This document shows positions 9,180 to 18,218 of a stretch of 64,000 bases of DNA, piece after piece (the first letter of the stretch is position 1; each line of letters begins with the position of its first letter). The stretch lies in assembly GCA_963814955.1 (NCBI GenBank), contig CAWFEX010000014.1, forward strand, positions 62,001-126,000, written 5' to 3'. Origin of the DNA: DATCJA01 sp963814955. Its GTDB lineage: Bacteria; Acidobacteriota; Vicinamibacteria; Vicinamibacterales; UBA2999. The notes under the pieces were generated by a model. That model was not told where the DNA came from. It worked only from the letters and a program-made list of their open reading frames with translations, and made no database searches. A program made the position numbers and the translations under genes.

Positions 9180-10058
9180 TTATACGGCTAGCGCCAGCTC
9201 GGTGACCTGCGCACCTCCGTTTACTTGCTCAAGCAGTTCCATCCTCGCGCCCACTTTGACAAACACCGACACCCTCTCCTTGTCACGGTTGTTGTCGGTC
9301 ACGAAAAGCCTGCCGCCGGCTGCCAGTGTCTTCTTCAGATTGCCCAATACGTTGCTGAGCTGGGCGTCCGAGAAGTAATCACGGTTGAGCACGTTTGCGA
9401 TTTTAATGATTTCCGGAGTTTCACCGGTCCATGGAGCAAACATATCATGCTCTTGGATGACGATTCGCGGGTCGGCCGCGGCCCGATCTCGTAGATCAGG
9501 ATTCAATAGTGAGACTTTCCGCACCCGCTGGTCGTTGTGGCGCGGAGCGGACGCAAGAATTCTTCTGGCTATCAGCCCGAACGGGAATATTGCGCCGTTG
9601 ACTCCCGAGAACACTAGGTAATGCCGCCCCGCCACGAGCGTGCACTCCCCATGTCGGTCGAAAAAATAGAACCGACCGTCGTCCTCTATGCACGAGGCGA
9701 TGAACGAAACATCAGTAACGTAATATCTAGCGAAACCTTTGCCGAGCTTCTCGATCAGATCCAGCGAAGTGGTTCCGTCCGAGGCCGCGAGATCAAGAAT
9801 CACGGGCCTGCGATTCGCGCATGAGCGCTGGATCATCGCATCCGTCATCATGTGCCGCCCGGCACGGGTCGTTTTCCAGGTAGTTCCGGAAGCCAGAACC
9901 GCTACGCCTTCCGTAAAAGCAGTACGTCGCGCCACTCCGTCCCGTGCTGAAAAGAATTCCGGTTCCACTAGCACTCGTGGATTCCCCTTGATTGTCAGGC
10001 GTGCCAACCGATGAAACCAGCTGGGAAGCCCCAGGCAAACCTTTACCGGAAACCGCAT
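9180..10058 (-). CDS. Probable SAM-dependent methyltransferase
   Basis: About 292 residues. The core reads VILDLAASDGTTSLDLIEKL (motif I, with LAASDG in place of the usual GCGxG) then YYVTDVSF, later RIVIQEHDMFAPW, EIIKIANVLNRDYFSDAQL and a C-terminal ALAAGGRLFVTDNNRD, which together resemble class I methyltransferases with a CheR-like tail. The ATG at 10058 (MRFPVKVCLG) was preferred to an upstream GTG at 10109 because the upstream residues have no hydrophobic or domain signal and overlap the decayed gene behind it. The substrate is unknown. Convergent with the methyltransferase at 8202-8981. Confidence 0.65.
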   Translation of the reverse strand: MRFPVKVCLGLPSWFHRLARLTIKGNPRVLVEPEFFSARDGVARRTAFTEGVAVLASGTTWKTTRAGRHMMTDAMIQRSCANRRPVILDLAASDGTTSLDLIEKLGKGFARYYVTDVSFIASCIEDDGRFYFFDRHGECTLVAGRHYLVFSGVNGAIFPFGLIARRILASAPRHNDQRVRKVSLLNPDLRDRAAADPRIVIQEHDMFAPWTGETPEIIKIANVLNRDYFSDAQLSNVLGNLKKTLAAGGRLFVTDNNRDKERVSVFVKVGARMELLEQVNGGAQVTELALAV

Positions 10059-10060
10059 CG

Positions 10061-10560
10061 CTTCAAGCTCTGATGATAGCCGGCAATTGGCGGGCTGTTT
10101 CCGCGCCACTCAAAGTGAGGCCGGAGGCGAGATAGCCGAAGAAGTCGTACGGGTCGAACGGGAGTCGATCCACTAGCAGTTCACCTCTGCGAGAGCGCCC
10201 GAGTCGCGCCAAGCGCACCAAAGACAAGGCCGCCTTGTACGGACGCAGGACTTTCTCAAGTTTGCCCTGAGCCTCATTGCGCGAACTCGTGAACGGCCTT
10301 TCGACGGTAGGAAGTTCGCAACCGCCTCATCCTCGAGGGTGCGGCGTTTCTCCTCCTGTAGCTGACCAATGAGGGCTAAGCCTTTCTGGCTTCCTCGAAA
10401 GCTACTCCAAACTGACGTCTCCCCCAAAAACGACGGTAATCGAAACTAAAGACAGGGACTCCTATCACGTTCGTCGGCTTCCGCCGTGGCGAAAAGCTCA
10501 CGAGTTGAGCTCGTAGAGATGAGGAGACGCTCGTAGCCGCGAGGTCGACACATTGACCAA
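10061..10560 (-). pseudogene. Decayed conserved hypothetical gene, at least two frameshifts
   Basis: No single frame is open, yet stretches with protein-like sequence follow one another in three frames on the minus strand: NVIGVPVFSFDYRRFWG (about 10390-10450), then GQLQEEKRRTLEDEAVANFL (about 10300-10370), then LEKVLRPYKAALSLVRLARL leading into LLVDRLPFDPYDFFGYLASG (about 10110-10260), ending at a TGA near 10061. The PFDPYDFFGYLASG segment looks like the N-terminus of a larger unknown membrane-associated family, so pieces may be rearranged as well as frameshifted. I do not recognise the family. Confidence 0.4.
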
Positions 10561-10626
10561 CCGGCATGATCGCGTCAGCTACAATCGTCGCGTGTCGAAA
10601 GGCGGGGTAGAATCCGTGGCATTGCC

Positions 10627-11610
10627 TTGAATCCTGTGCGCAGTTCGAAGTTGGGGGCAGAGATTCAGCGACGGCTGCGCTGCCCCGTATGCCGAGCCAG
10701 CCTGCAGCTCGCTGATGACGTTTGCTGCTGCACCCGCCCCGAGTGCGCAACCCGCTTTCCAATCGTCGATGGTGTGCCCATACTGCTCAACGAAGCGCAA
10801 AGCGTCTTCTCGATCGACGATTTCATTCATCGACGCGATACCACGTTCCACTCGCACGGCAGCACACTCGAGGAAATCGTTCAAGGATTCCTAGGTCGGC
10901 TTCCAACTCTCAGCTGTTCCGTCGGAGCGGAGCACAACTACGCGCGCTTTGGCGATTCACTTCTGAAACTCACCTCGGCTCCCAAGGTGCTCATCGTGGG
11001 TGGGAGTATTCTTGGCGAAGGTATGAGGGCGTTCGTGGCGAATCCTGCCTTCGAGCTGATCGGCACCGACGTCGCTTTGGGCCCGCTCACGACGCTCGTT
11101 TGCGATGCCCATGACATTCCGTTCGATGACAACAGCTTCGACGGAGTGATCGCTCAGGCGGTGCTCGAACACGTCGTTGACCCGTATCGATGCGTGGATG
11201 AAATTCACAGAGTGCTGAAAGCGGGGGGCCTGGTGTACGCCGAGACTCCTTTCATGCAACAAGTGCATATGGGTCGGTACGATTTCACGCGATTTACCCA
11301 CTCGGGACACCGGCGGCTGTTCCGGGATTTCGACGAGGTTGCCAGCGGCCCGATTGGTGGACCTGGGATGGCATTGGCCTGGTCGTGGGAATATTTCCTG
11401 CTGAGTTTCACGACATCGAGAGTGTTGCGAGCCGTCGTACGGGCATTTGCGCGGGTGACCGCTTTTCACCTCAAGTACTTTGATTATTACTTAGCAAACA
11501 AGTCGCCCTCCGTTGATGCCGCTTCTGGCTTCTATTTCATCGGACAAAAGGCAGGGCGTCGTCTTTGTGACCGCGAGCTGATTCGATACTACAGAGGAGG
11601 ATTACGTTAA
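10627..11610 (+). CDS. Methyltransferase with N-terminal Trm112-like zinc ribbon
   Basis: 327 residues. The N-terminal 45 residues hold CPVC and CTRPEC around an FPIVDGVPILLNE strand, the Trm112/YcaR-like ribbon often fused to methyltransferases. The catalytic part has VLIVGGSILGEGM as a degenerate motif I near residue 120, then ELIGTDVAL, CDAHDIPFDDNSFDGVIAQ and VLEHVVDPYRCVDEIHRVLK, the hallmarks of Methyltransf_11. The start is a TTG at 10627; a GTG at 10636 is an equally good choice. It faces the PP-loop gene convergently. A role in methylating a glycan or lipid-linked sugar is likely from context. Confidence 0.75.
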   Translation: MNPVRSSKLGAEIQRRLRCPVCRASLQLADDVCCCTRPECATRFPIVDGVPILLNEAQSVFSIDDFIHRRDTTFHSHGSTLEEIVQGFLGRLPTLSCSVGAEHNYARFGDSLLKLTSAPKVLIVGGSILGEGMRAFVANPAFELIGTDVALGPLTTLVCDAHDIPFDDNSFDGVIAQAVLEHVVDPYRCVDEIHRVLKAGGLVYAETPFMQQVHMGRYDFTRFTHSGHRRLFRDFDEVASGPIGGPGMALAWSWEYFLLSFTTSRVLRAVVRAFARVTAFHLKYFDYYLANKSPSVDAASGFYFIGQKAGRRLCDRELIRYYRGGLR

Positions 11611-11706
11611 CAACGGTCGGCGTCGCTGAGCGCGCTTGACTCCTTCCACGGCTTCACCTCGAGCAGCTTTCAGGCGTTTCGCCATCAGCAGCCTGCGCGC
11701 GCGCTA

Positions 11707-12951
11707 TCAGCCCAAGCAACTGCCCACGACAAGCAAGCAGGTTCCAGTCAGCGTTCTCTTAATGGCGCGCAGCGAGCCGTTCAGGTGAAGGCGATCTAAT
11801 CGTTTCAGCGCTCCCTGCCACCCGACTTCGCCGCGATACCGTCGGATTGCGTCACTGACCGCGACGGCGAGCGCATGTCTGCCTTGTTGTTCTAGAGCCG
11901 GTAGGAGTTCGTCCCAGAATGGAAAGCTGGTTTCGTCCAACTGCACGTTGGCAGCGATGAGTTCCGGCGTCACCTCACCCCGCGCGAACGTGGAACGCTT
12001 GTCCAGCTGCCCGGTGATGAGCAGCGCCGTCAGAGTTCTGAGGCACTTCTCACACGACCCGCAGTTGACGATTCCATCCGAATACGATTCATAACGATTG
12101 CACACGTGAAGTGCCCGAAATGCCGGCTCCCATCCGGCAAGCAGCCGCGTCTTCTCCAGCCGGGACAGTGCCACGGAGTCGTGGCGGATCTGCAGATCGC
12201 TGCTGCTGTAACTCGGATCCAGCAGAGGATGTGAACCATGCGGATGCAAGTGCCTGTAATCGAACGAGGATCCAATCGAGAGTGCGCGGATACGGTGGTG
12301 CAACGTGTGCCCCACGGAGGCCAGCACAGCCGCTTCGAATGCATCGGACCAGAATCGCCAGTCCTTGTCCAATTCGTGGATATTTGTGTAGACCGGAATC
12401 GTCGTGACATCCGCCTCGCGACCCAATCGTGAGAGCACCGCGAGGACACAGTTAAAAGAGTCCAGCCGCTCGATTTCGAGGCCGAAGATAGGTACGCCGT
12501 CCCGAATGTAGCCGGGGTCGTCCGGTGCGAAATTCAGTCGATTTACTCGCAGTGTCGCGAGCGAATCGATCCCACCAGTAAAGCAGAACGCAGCTCGCCT
12601 GGACCCTGATGATGACGGCGGCAGGTTGGAGCGATCGCGGGATTCTATGCTCACGGGTGGACGAGGGTCGTCGGCCCAGAACCGCAACAGACGCATGGCC
12701 TCGGTCAAGCCCACCTTCAACTCGGGACACACCCGGGCATCGATGGCGATTCGGCGCTCGCCGTGTCGCAGCGCCACGATGGTACACGCCGCCAGAAATG
12801 AGTGCGGATTGACGGACCCGCGACCGGAGAATTCGCTCGGAGTCTCGAAGTAGAACTCCCGCCTTCCTCTCGGCCCGTCTTCCCAGGTCACCGTTGCCGA
12901 CGTTCTTACGCGGTCAGAGTGCTCGCCGTATGTGAGGTTTTCGATTCGCAT
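11707..12951 (-). CDS. PP-loop ATPase-like protein of unknown function, paralogue 1
   Basis: About 414 residues, in the same family as 27268-28473. Layout: an N-terminal beta-rich domain (RIENLTYGE, TVTWEDGPRGRREFYFET, about 1-120); an ATP-pyrophosphatase (PP-loop) core with the loop FTGGIDSLATL near residue 140; a conserved middle with HGSHPLLDPSYSSSDLQIR and SRLEKTRLLAGWEPAFRALH; then the cysteine cluster VCNRY and NCGSCEKCLRTL near residues 305-330; and a C-terminal LNGSLRAIKRTL. PP-loop enzymes activate a carboxylate, amide or RNA base by AMP transfer, as in GMP synthetase, QueC and the sugar amidotransferase WbpG. The four cysteines suggest a bound metal. The ATG at 12951 has an AGGG eight bases upstream and aligns with the paralogue's start; 12957 is an alternative. 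The function is not known to me. Confidence 0.7.
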   Translation of the reverse strand: MRIENLTYGEHSDRVRTSATVTWEDGPRGRREFYFETPSEFSGRGSVNPHSFLAACTIVALRHGERRIAIDARVCPELKVGLTEAMRLLRFWADDPRPPVSIESRDRSNLPPSSSGSRRAAFCFTGGIDSLATLRVNRLNFAPDDPGYIRDGVPIFGLEIERLDSFNCVLAVLSRLGREADVTTIPVYTNIHELDKDWRFWSDAFEAAVLASVGHTLHHRIRALSIGSSFDYRHLHPHGSHPLLDPSYSSSDLQIRHDSVALSRLEKTRLLAGWEPAFRALHVCNRYESYSDGIVNCGSCEKCLRTLTALLITGQLDKRSTFARGEVTPELIAANVQLDETSFPFWDELLPALEQQGRHALAVAVSDAIRRYRGEVGWQGALKRLDRLHLNGSLRAIKRTLTGTCLLVVGSCLG

Positions 12952-13322
12952 CGCCATCCCTGAGTCGGTACAGCACTTGTTACGGGGGGGAGGCGGTCGA
13001 TCGGTGAGTAAGAGCAGATGCCGACCCTGGTACTTATCCGAGAATCACGGCACCATGCAAGGTCAACAACGGATTTACGTGATTGCGACGCGCCGCGCAT
13101 ACGAAGCCTCGAATCCTTCCGCGCGCAGCCGCAGCCGCGGTGACTGATCGCACGGGGCTGCTTGCAGAAGGGACACGACGTCCTGTTTCAGTCCCGAGGA
13201 TTATTCTTCGACTGGAGTGGCCGATGCTCGGCTTGCGGTGGAGGGCCAGCTCGAGATGAACGACGCTCTCGGCTCGGCTTAGGCGGGAATGATGCGGGGA
13301 AGGGAACTACGATGAACGCGGC
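12952..13322. other. Intergenic region of about 370 bases, nothing recognised
   Basis: Between the PP-loop gene and the end of the upstream glycosyltransferase, both on the minus strand. Short frames on both strands show no domain or signal. It probably contains a promoter for the PP-loop gene, but I could not pick out convincing -35/-10 boxes. Confidence 0.35.
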
Positions 13323-14563
13323 TCACACATGCGTCAGGACACTGACGGCGGACTCCGCCAATGAGTGGAGATTGGCGATACGCTCGCGAAGTCGTGACGA
13401 TTCCGACAAACCCGCTATCGAGAGGATTGTCTGCCAGCGATACGCCCAATCGTGCCGGCGCAATGCGTTGACGACGTTATTGGCACGCGCCCGAGCGAGA
13501 CGGTCGGGCTGGACGTCAAGATTCCAAAGCGTCTCTTCGATGGCAGACGCCTCGGCGGGGAGCGGGATCACGGCGTCGGGCCAGTCGAAGTTCTCTCGAT
13601 AATCGCTGCAGTCCGGCGCGCTGCCAAGAATCACCGGCCCACCCGCGATACTCTCGAAATAACGGCTCGGTACCGCCTCCTCTCCTCCAGTGCGCTCGAC
13701 AAAATGCGGCGAATCGTTGTGCCGAAACGCGAGGGCATAGCGGCTTCGCTTGAGCAGGTGACGTAGCAGAGCCCGATGTTCGCGGTAGTTCACCCAGGTA
13801 TCCATCCCTGCCCTGACGGAGTCGAAGACGTACAAATGCGTTCTTCCTCCATCAAACGCAGCAGCGCGTTGTGGATATGGGGTGTGCGCCGACCCATGCT
13901 GAACGCATCGATTGTCCGAGGGACACACGCCGGATAGGGGCACGACGCCAGAGCATCTGCTCCGATCGGGAGGTAATCCACACGGGTGCCGGTAATAGAT
14001 TGCATCCGCGGGATACTCCAGCGGCTGAACACGAACACGTGATCGAACTCCCGAAGCATTCCCAGATACGGCTCCGCATCGTCTACTGCGGGTGCCCATT
14101 GCTCGATGATGAAACAGATGGCTTTTCGCGACTGGCGCCGCCAGTTGAGATGACGGAGGTAGGCTGCCTGCCACGCGAAATGAAGCACCGCAAAAAACAG
14201 GTCAAACGTGCCGTCGACACGGATACGTTCCGATTCCGGCAGGCGAGCGAATCCCAGCGTTTTCCTGACGATGGACGGCAGCTTCCGAGCAACGCGAACG
14301 GCACGCGAGCCCGGCCGACGGTGCGGTGCGAGCATTCGCGCGCTTTCGATGGACATGATGACGTCCTCGAACTCGTACATTCCGCCGTGCCACACGGGTC
14401 GTTCGACATTCCGCTGGGAAAACAACAAGACCCGCGCGTCTTGCCGCGGCGGCGCGGCGGCATCGTAGGCGAGCGGGAATATGCGCCCGCTGCCATAGTA
14501 TGAATAAGAGCTTGAGCTCGGATGCTGTTGCTCATTCGAACGCGACGGCTCGAGATCAGACAT
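13323..14563 (-). pseudogene. Glycosyltransferase-like gene, one frameshift near 13845
   Basis: The first frame runs from the ATG at 14563 (MSDLEPSRSN) to about 13845 and contains DARVLLFSQRN, YEFEDVIMSIESARML, FDHVFVFSRWSIPRM and VDYLPIGADAL. The reading then continues in another frame with THLYVFDSVRAGMDTWVNY, EEAVPSRYFESIAGGPVIL and IPLPAEASAIEETLWNLD, ending at 13323. The second part is the typical glycosyl-transferase C-terminal donor-binding region (glycosyltransferase family 1/4-like, CgeB type). Rejoined, the product would be about 412 residues. The break lies in GAGGAAGAACGC and is a loss of one base or gain of two. Function as written would be lost. Confidence 0.65.
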
Positions 14564-14666
14564 AGGCTGTGGGCTCTGTCCCAAAATGTGATGCGATCGT
14601 CACCGCCGAGTTGCTGCACGCAAATCGGTGAAGATCTCCGGCGTCGTCGTCACGTGATCGTGAGCG

Positions 14667-16019
14667 CTATTTACGCGACACAACACCAGATGCAGCTTCC
14701 CTTAGTGAATGTTTCTGACCCTGAGCGAGTCTCACGGCACTCTCGGAATGAAGCAGTCCGTAATACAAATCCGCGGTCGTCCTGGCGATGGTGCTCCACG
14801 AGAACGTAGTGGTCGCGAGCGTTTTCGCCGCGAGGCCAAGTTTGTCGCGAAATGCACGGTCGTTTAGGATGGCGATCGATGCTTCTGCAATCGCCTGAGG
14901 GTCGTTCGGCGGAACGACAAAGCCGCTGACACCATGCTTCACCACCTCACTCAGGCCGCCTGTGTCCGTCGCAACCACTGGCTTGCCCGCAGCGTACGCT
15001 GCCAGTAGAACACCGCTCTGAGAGGCTCTCAGATACGGCAGAACAACAAGATCGGCAGCAGAGAAATAGCTGCTCACTTGTTCGAGCGGAATGTATTCAT
15101 TCCGCACACGAACGCTGTCATCCAGCGAATATTTCGCGAACAAGGTTGAATAGTGGTGGCATGTCGCGGGGTCTCCCGCTATCTGTCCCGCGATCACCAA
15201 CATTGCGCTGTCGCATCTGGACTTGATGGTGTCGAATGCCTGAAGCAGGACGTCGAGTCCCTTATAGCGCTTAATCATTCCGAAGAACAGAATCACCTGA
15301 CGATCTTCGGGAATCCCGAGCTCCACTCGCGCCGCCGTTGGCCGCGCCGCGACATGTTCGAAGAGCACACTCTGGCAGCCATGAGGAATCATTGTGATCT
15401 TGCCCGGATCGACGGTGAACAACTCGAGCATTTCCTTCCGGTTGTTCTCGGAATGCACGATCAGGCGGTCGGGAATTCGGTAGACACGTTCGAAGAATGC
15501 GCGGTTCTCCGGCGTATGTTCGTCGTGCGGCAGCAAGTTATGCACGGTGTATACGATCTTGAATCGCAGTAGACGCAATAAATGGATGAAACGCAGATCC
15601 GCGCGTCGATCCATCATCCACTGGATGTGCACGATGCGTGTGCCGTTCAGAAGCAGAACGAACGCTGCCTTGAAGAGACGAATCGTGTAGCTCAGGGACT
15701 TCAGACGGCCTGTCAACCAGGCGTATTGGCCGATAATTGTCTGACGTATTTCTGGCGCCGAGGCGCGGTCATGGCCGGTGTTCCGGTTGCTTACGAGTCG
15801 GAATATCCTCGCGCTCCACGACTTGATCAGACTCGGCTTGAAGAGGAACCAGACATCAAAGTTCCGATCGACATGCCTGAGCTCGTAATTCTCGGACGTG
15901 ATAACAGTAGCGGAACAGCCGACCTTCGCCAGACCTTCTGCCAACTCGAACGTGTAGTGTGTGATCCCTCCACTAGTTGACGGATCGTACAGGGCAACCT
16001 TCGGATAGTTAGGCTGCAT
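14667..16019 (-). CDS. Family 4 glycosyltransferase
   Basis: 450 residues with the GT-B layout: N-terminal acceptor domain with the glycine-rich DPSTSGGITHYTFELAEGL, a central VYTVHNLLPHD, the domain-joining segment IPHGCQSVLF, then the donor domain with ILFFGMIKRYKGLDVLLQAF, a SYFSAADLVVLPY stretch and the EX7E-type region SQSGVLLAAYAAGKPVVATD. It uses a nucleotide sugar with retention of configuration, as GT4 enzymes do. The gene is intact, in contrast to its broken neighbour upstream in coordinates. It begins 23 bases downstream of the GDP-mannose-epimerase-like gene and is very likely in the same operon. Confidence 0.85.
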   Translation of the reverse strand: MQPNYPKVALYDPSTSGGITHYTFELAEGLAKVGCSATVITSENYELRHVDRNFDVWFLFKPSLIKSWSARIFRLVSNRNTGHDRASAPEIRQTIIGQYAWLTGRLKSLSYTIRLFKAAFVLLLNGTRIVHIQWMMDRRADLRFIHLLRLLRFKIVYTVHNLLPHDEHTPENRAFFERVYRIPDRLIVHSENNRKEMLELFTVDPGKITMIPHGCQSVLFEHVAARPTAARVELGIPEDRQVILFFGMIKRYKGLDVLLQAFDTIKSRCDSAMLVIAGQIAGDPATCHHYSTLFAKYSLDDSVRVRNEYIPLEQVSSYFSAADLVVLPYLRASQSGVLLAAYAAGKPVVATDTGGLSEVVKHGVSGFVVPPNDPQAIAEASIAILNDRAFRDKLGLAAKTLATTTFSWSTIARTTADLYYGLLHSESAVRLAQGQKHSLREAASGVVSRK

Positions 16020-16042
16020 AGGTAGGCGGGAAAGGAAATCTC

Positions 16043-17065
16043 TCAGACGGTGGCCGCGGCGCGAACTTCAGGTCCGTGCGACGACCCTGCCACCATCTGG
16101 TCGTAAATCCAGCGGTACGTCTGCTCCATGCCCTCACGCAGCGAAATCTGCGGAGCCCAGCCCAGGCGTTCCTGAATCAGCGTATTGTCACTGTTGCGTC
16201 CGTTGACGCCTTTTGGGGCATTAAGGTTGTACTTGCGTTTCAATGTAATTCCGGCAATCTCTTCGACGATGTCCACAAGTTGGTTGATGGTCACACACTG
16301 GTCGCTGCCGAGATTCAATGGGTCCTCGATGTCGCTGGCCATGATCATCTGCGTGCCCTTGAGACAGTCGTCGATATACATGAAGCTCCGAGTCTGATTT
16401 CCTGTGCCCCAGATCTCGATTTCGTGACGGCCGGACAGCTTGGCTTCGATGACCTTGCGGCAGACGGCCGCTGGCGCTTTCTCGCGGCCGCCCGTCCACG
16501 TGCCGTGTGGGCCGTAGACATTGTGATAACGCACTACCCGTGTCTGAACCTCAAAGTCCTCGCGGAAGTGCCGGCACATGCGCTCACTGAACAGCTTTTC
16601 CCAGCCATAGCCGTCCTCCGGCATCGCCGGATAGGCGTCGGCTTCCTTGAGCGGCACAATGTTCTCGGATACCTGCTTGTCCGCGGCATACACGCATGCC
16701 GACGATGCATAGAAGAAGCGACGCACATCGAATTCCCGCGCCGCCATCAACAGGTGCGTGTTGATCAAGACGGACAACATGCATAACGCGCGATTCGCCT
16801 CGATGAACCCCATGCCCCCCATATCCGCCGCGAGGTTGTACACCAGGTCTGCGCCCTGCAGTGCCTTGGAGCAGTCTTCCCTGCGCTGGAGATCGAGCTG
16901 CCAATTCTCCACGCCAGGCACCACCTGGTACCAATCGGGCAGCGTTTTGATATCGACAGCCCGGATGCGTCGGTGACCCTGCCGAACGAGATCGGCGACG
17001 AGATGACCGCCGATGAATCCGCCACCACCACATACGACGATCAGGTCATTAACGTCTGTTTTCAT
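16043..17065 (-). CDS. NAD-dependent epimerase, GDP-mannose 3,5-epimerase-like
   Basis: 340 residues of the extended SDR fold. The NAD loop is VVCGGGGFIGGHLV near residue 10. The segment NLAADMGGMGFI near residue 80, YASSACVYAADKQ, the catalytic YGWEKLFSERMCRHF (YxxxK) and YHNVYGPHGTWTGGREKAP match GDP-mannose 3,5-epimerases closely, especially the MGGMGFI and HGTWTGGREKAP blocks. Such enzymes turn GDP-D-mannose into GDP-L-galactose or GDP-L-gulose. The ATG follows a good AGGAAAGGAAC ribosome binding site. It could feed an L-galactose-type sugar into the polymer; that is inference from family and context. Confidence 0.8.
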   Translation of the reverse strand: MKTDVNDLIVVCGGGGFIGGHLVADLVRQGHRRIRAVDIKTLPDWYQVVPGVENWQLDLQRREDCSKALQGADLVYNLAADMGGMGFIEANRALCMLSVLINTHLLMAAREFDVRRFFYASSACVYAADKQVSENIVPLKEADAYPAMPEDGYGWEKLFSERMCRHFREDFEVQTRVVRYHNVYGPHGTWTGGREKAPAAVCRKVIEAKLSGRHEIEIWGTGNQTRSFMYIDDCLKGTQMIMASDIEDPLNLGSDQCVTINQLVDIVEEIAGITLKRKYNLNAPKGVNGRNSDNTLIQERLGWAPQISLREGMEQTYRWIYDQMVAGSSHGPEVRAAATV

Positions 17066-17153
17066 TGTTCCTTTCCTTCTGTACTTCGCTGGTCTCGACG
17101 AGGGCTATGGGAGGACAGAACGTGCGATCGTCAGGGCACGCTGCTGTTGTTAA

Positions 17154-18218
17154 TCACTGAGGGTGGTGTTCGGAGGACCTGTTAGCCGAAGAAAAGGCGG
17201 GGCCGTGACCGGCCTCATCCAAACAGCGTCGCACCCAGTCTGACGGACAACCTCCATACAAACGTGATTTCACGTACTCACGAGCAGGGATCGAAGCGGT
17301 GAGGAAACGCCGCAGGATGAAATTTCGTCTCCTGAACGTGCTGTTGTAGCGGGCGGCTACTTCCCTCGTGAAGGCTCGCCGCTCTCTCGCTTCGACCGAC
17401 CAGCTCGTGACGAGACGTTGGCGCAGCGCGGAAGGAAGGATTTCCTGGCTCGTCTGGATTGCATGCTCGATCATGTCGTCGATCTTTCCCGCCTGTTCCG
17501 ACGAACCGAATCCGATTCCAGCGGTCGCCTGACTCCCGTGAACGCGCCACCCGCCCCAGGTATCGGGCACGTGGACTGTGTTGGCGACCAGCGCGGCCCG
17601 CATGCTCCAATTGAAGTCGCCTACCGAACCCCAGCGCGATTCGAACCCTCCAATCCGATCGAACAACCTGCGTCGGATGAGAAGCTGCGTAATTGAGACG
17701 TAGACCGATCCCCCGAGAAGGTGGAGCAGGCCGTCAAACGGGGCACGGCGAACGTGAAGGCGGTGCAGGAATGGTCCACTGCTCTGAACGAACGCGGATG
17801 CCTCGGACCACCATTTCCCTATCTCTACAACATCGTTGCCGTTCTCATCAATCGCTCTCAATGGGCAATGTGCGAGGTCACAATCCGGATTCGCGTCCAG
17901 CGCAGCGACGAGCTTTTCGAGGCAATCGGCCGGCATGGTGTCGTCGCTCGTTGCGATGTAAACATATTCGCCGCGTGCCGCACGAATGCACGGATTCCAG
18001 CTGCCAGGTGTGCCCTCGCGTGGTCCCTGCCAGGCGTGCATCCGCGGCTCGCGTGTGGCCGTCTCGCAGATGTACTCCCATGCTCCGTCATTGGAATAGC
18101 TGTCGTAGACGAGCAGCTCCCAGTCCTGAAGCGTTTGATCGCGGATCGTCTGAAATCGTTCAGGAAGGAAGGGTCGCGTATTCAGGTTCGGTACGCAGAT
18201 TGAGACCTTGGGGGTCAT
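17154..18218 (-). CDS. Family 2 glycosyltransferase
   Basis: About 354 residues, starting MTPKVSICVPNLNTRPFLPE. GT-A markers are DQTLQDWELLVYDSYSNDG near residue 30-45 and YVYIATSDDTMPADCLEKL near residue 85-105, in which TSDD takes the place of the DxD metal site. The middle holds GGSVYVSITQLLIRRRLFDRIGGFESRWGSVGDFNW, with the acidic residues that normally bind the acceptor. The open frame continues to a TTG at 18254, but homology starts at the ATG used here. It overlaps the end of the upstream gene by four bases, so translation of the two is probably coupled. Confidence 0.8.
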   Translation of the reverse strand: MTPKVSICVPNLNTRPFLPERFQTIRDQTLQDWELLVYDSYSNDGAWEYICETATREPRMHAWQGPREGTPGSWNPCIRAARGEYVYIATSDDTMPADCLEKLVAALDANPDCDLAHCPLRAIDENGNDVVEIGKWWSEASAFVQSSGPFLHRLHVRRAPFDGLLHLLGGSVYVSITQLLIRRRLFDRIGGFESRWGSVGDFNWSMRAALVANTVHVPDTWGGWRVHGSQATAGIGFGSSEQAGKIDDMIEHAIQTSQEILPSALRQRLVTSWSVEARERRAFTREVAARYNSTFRRRNFILRRFLTASIPAREYVKSRLYGGCPSDWVRRCLDEAGHGPAFSSANRSSEHHPQ

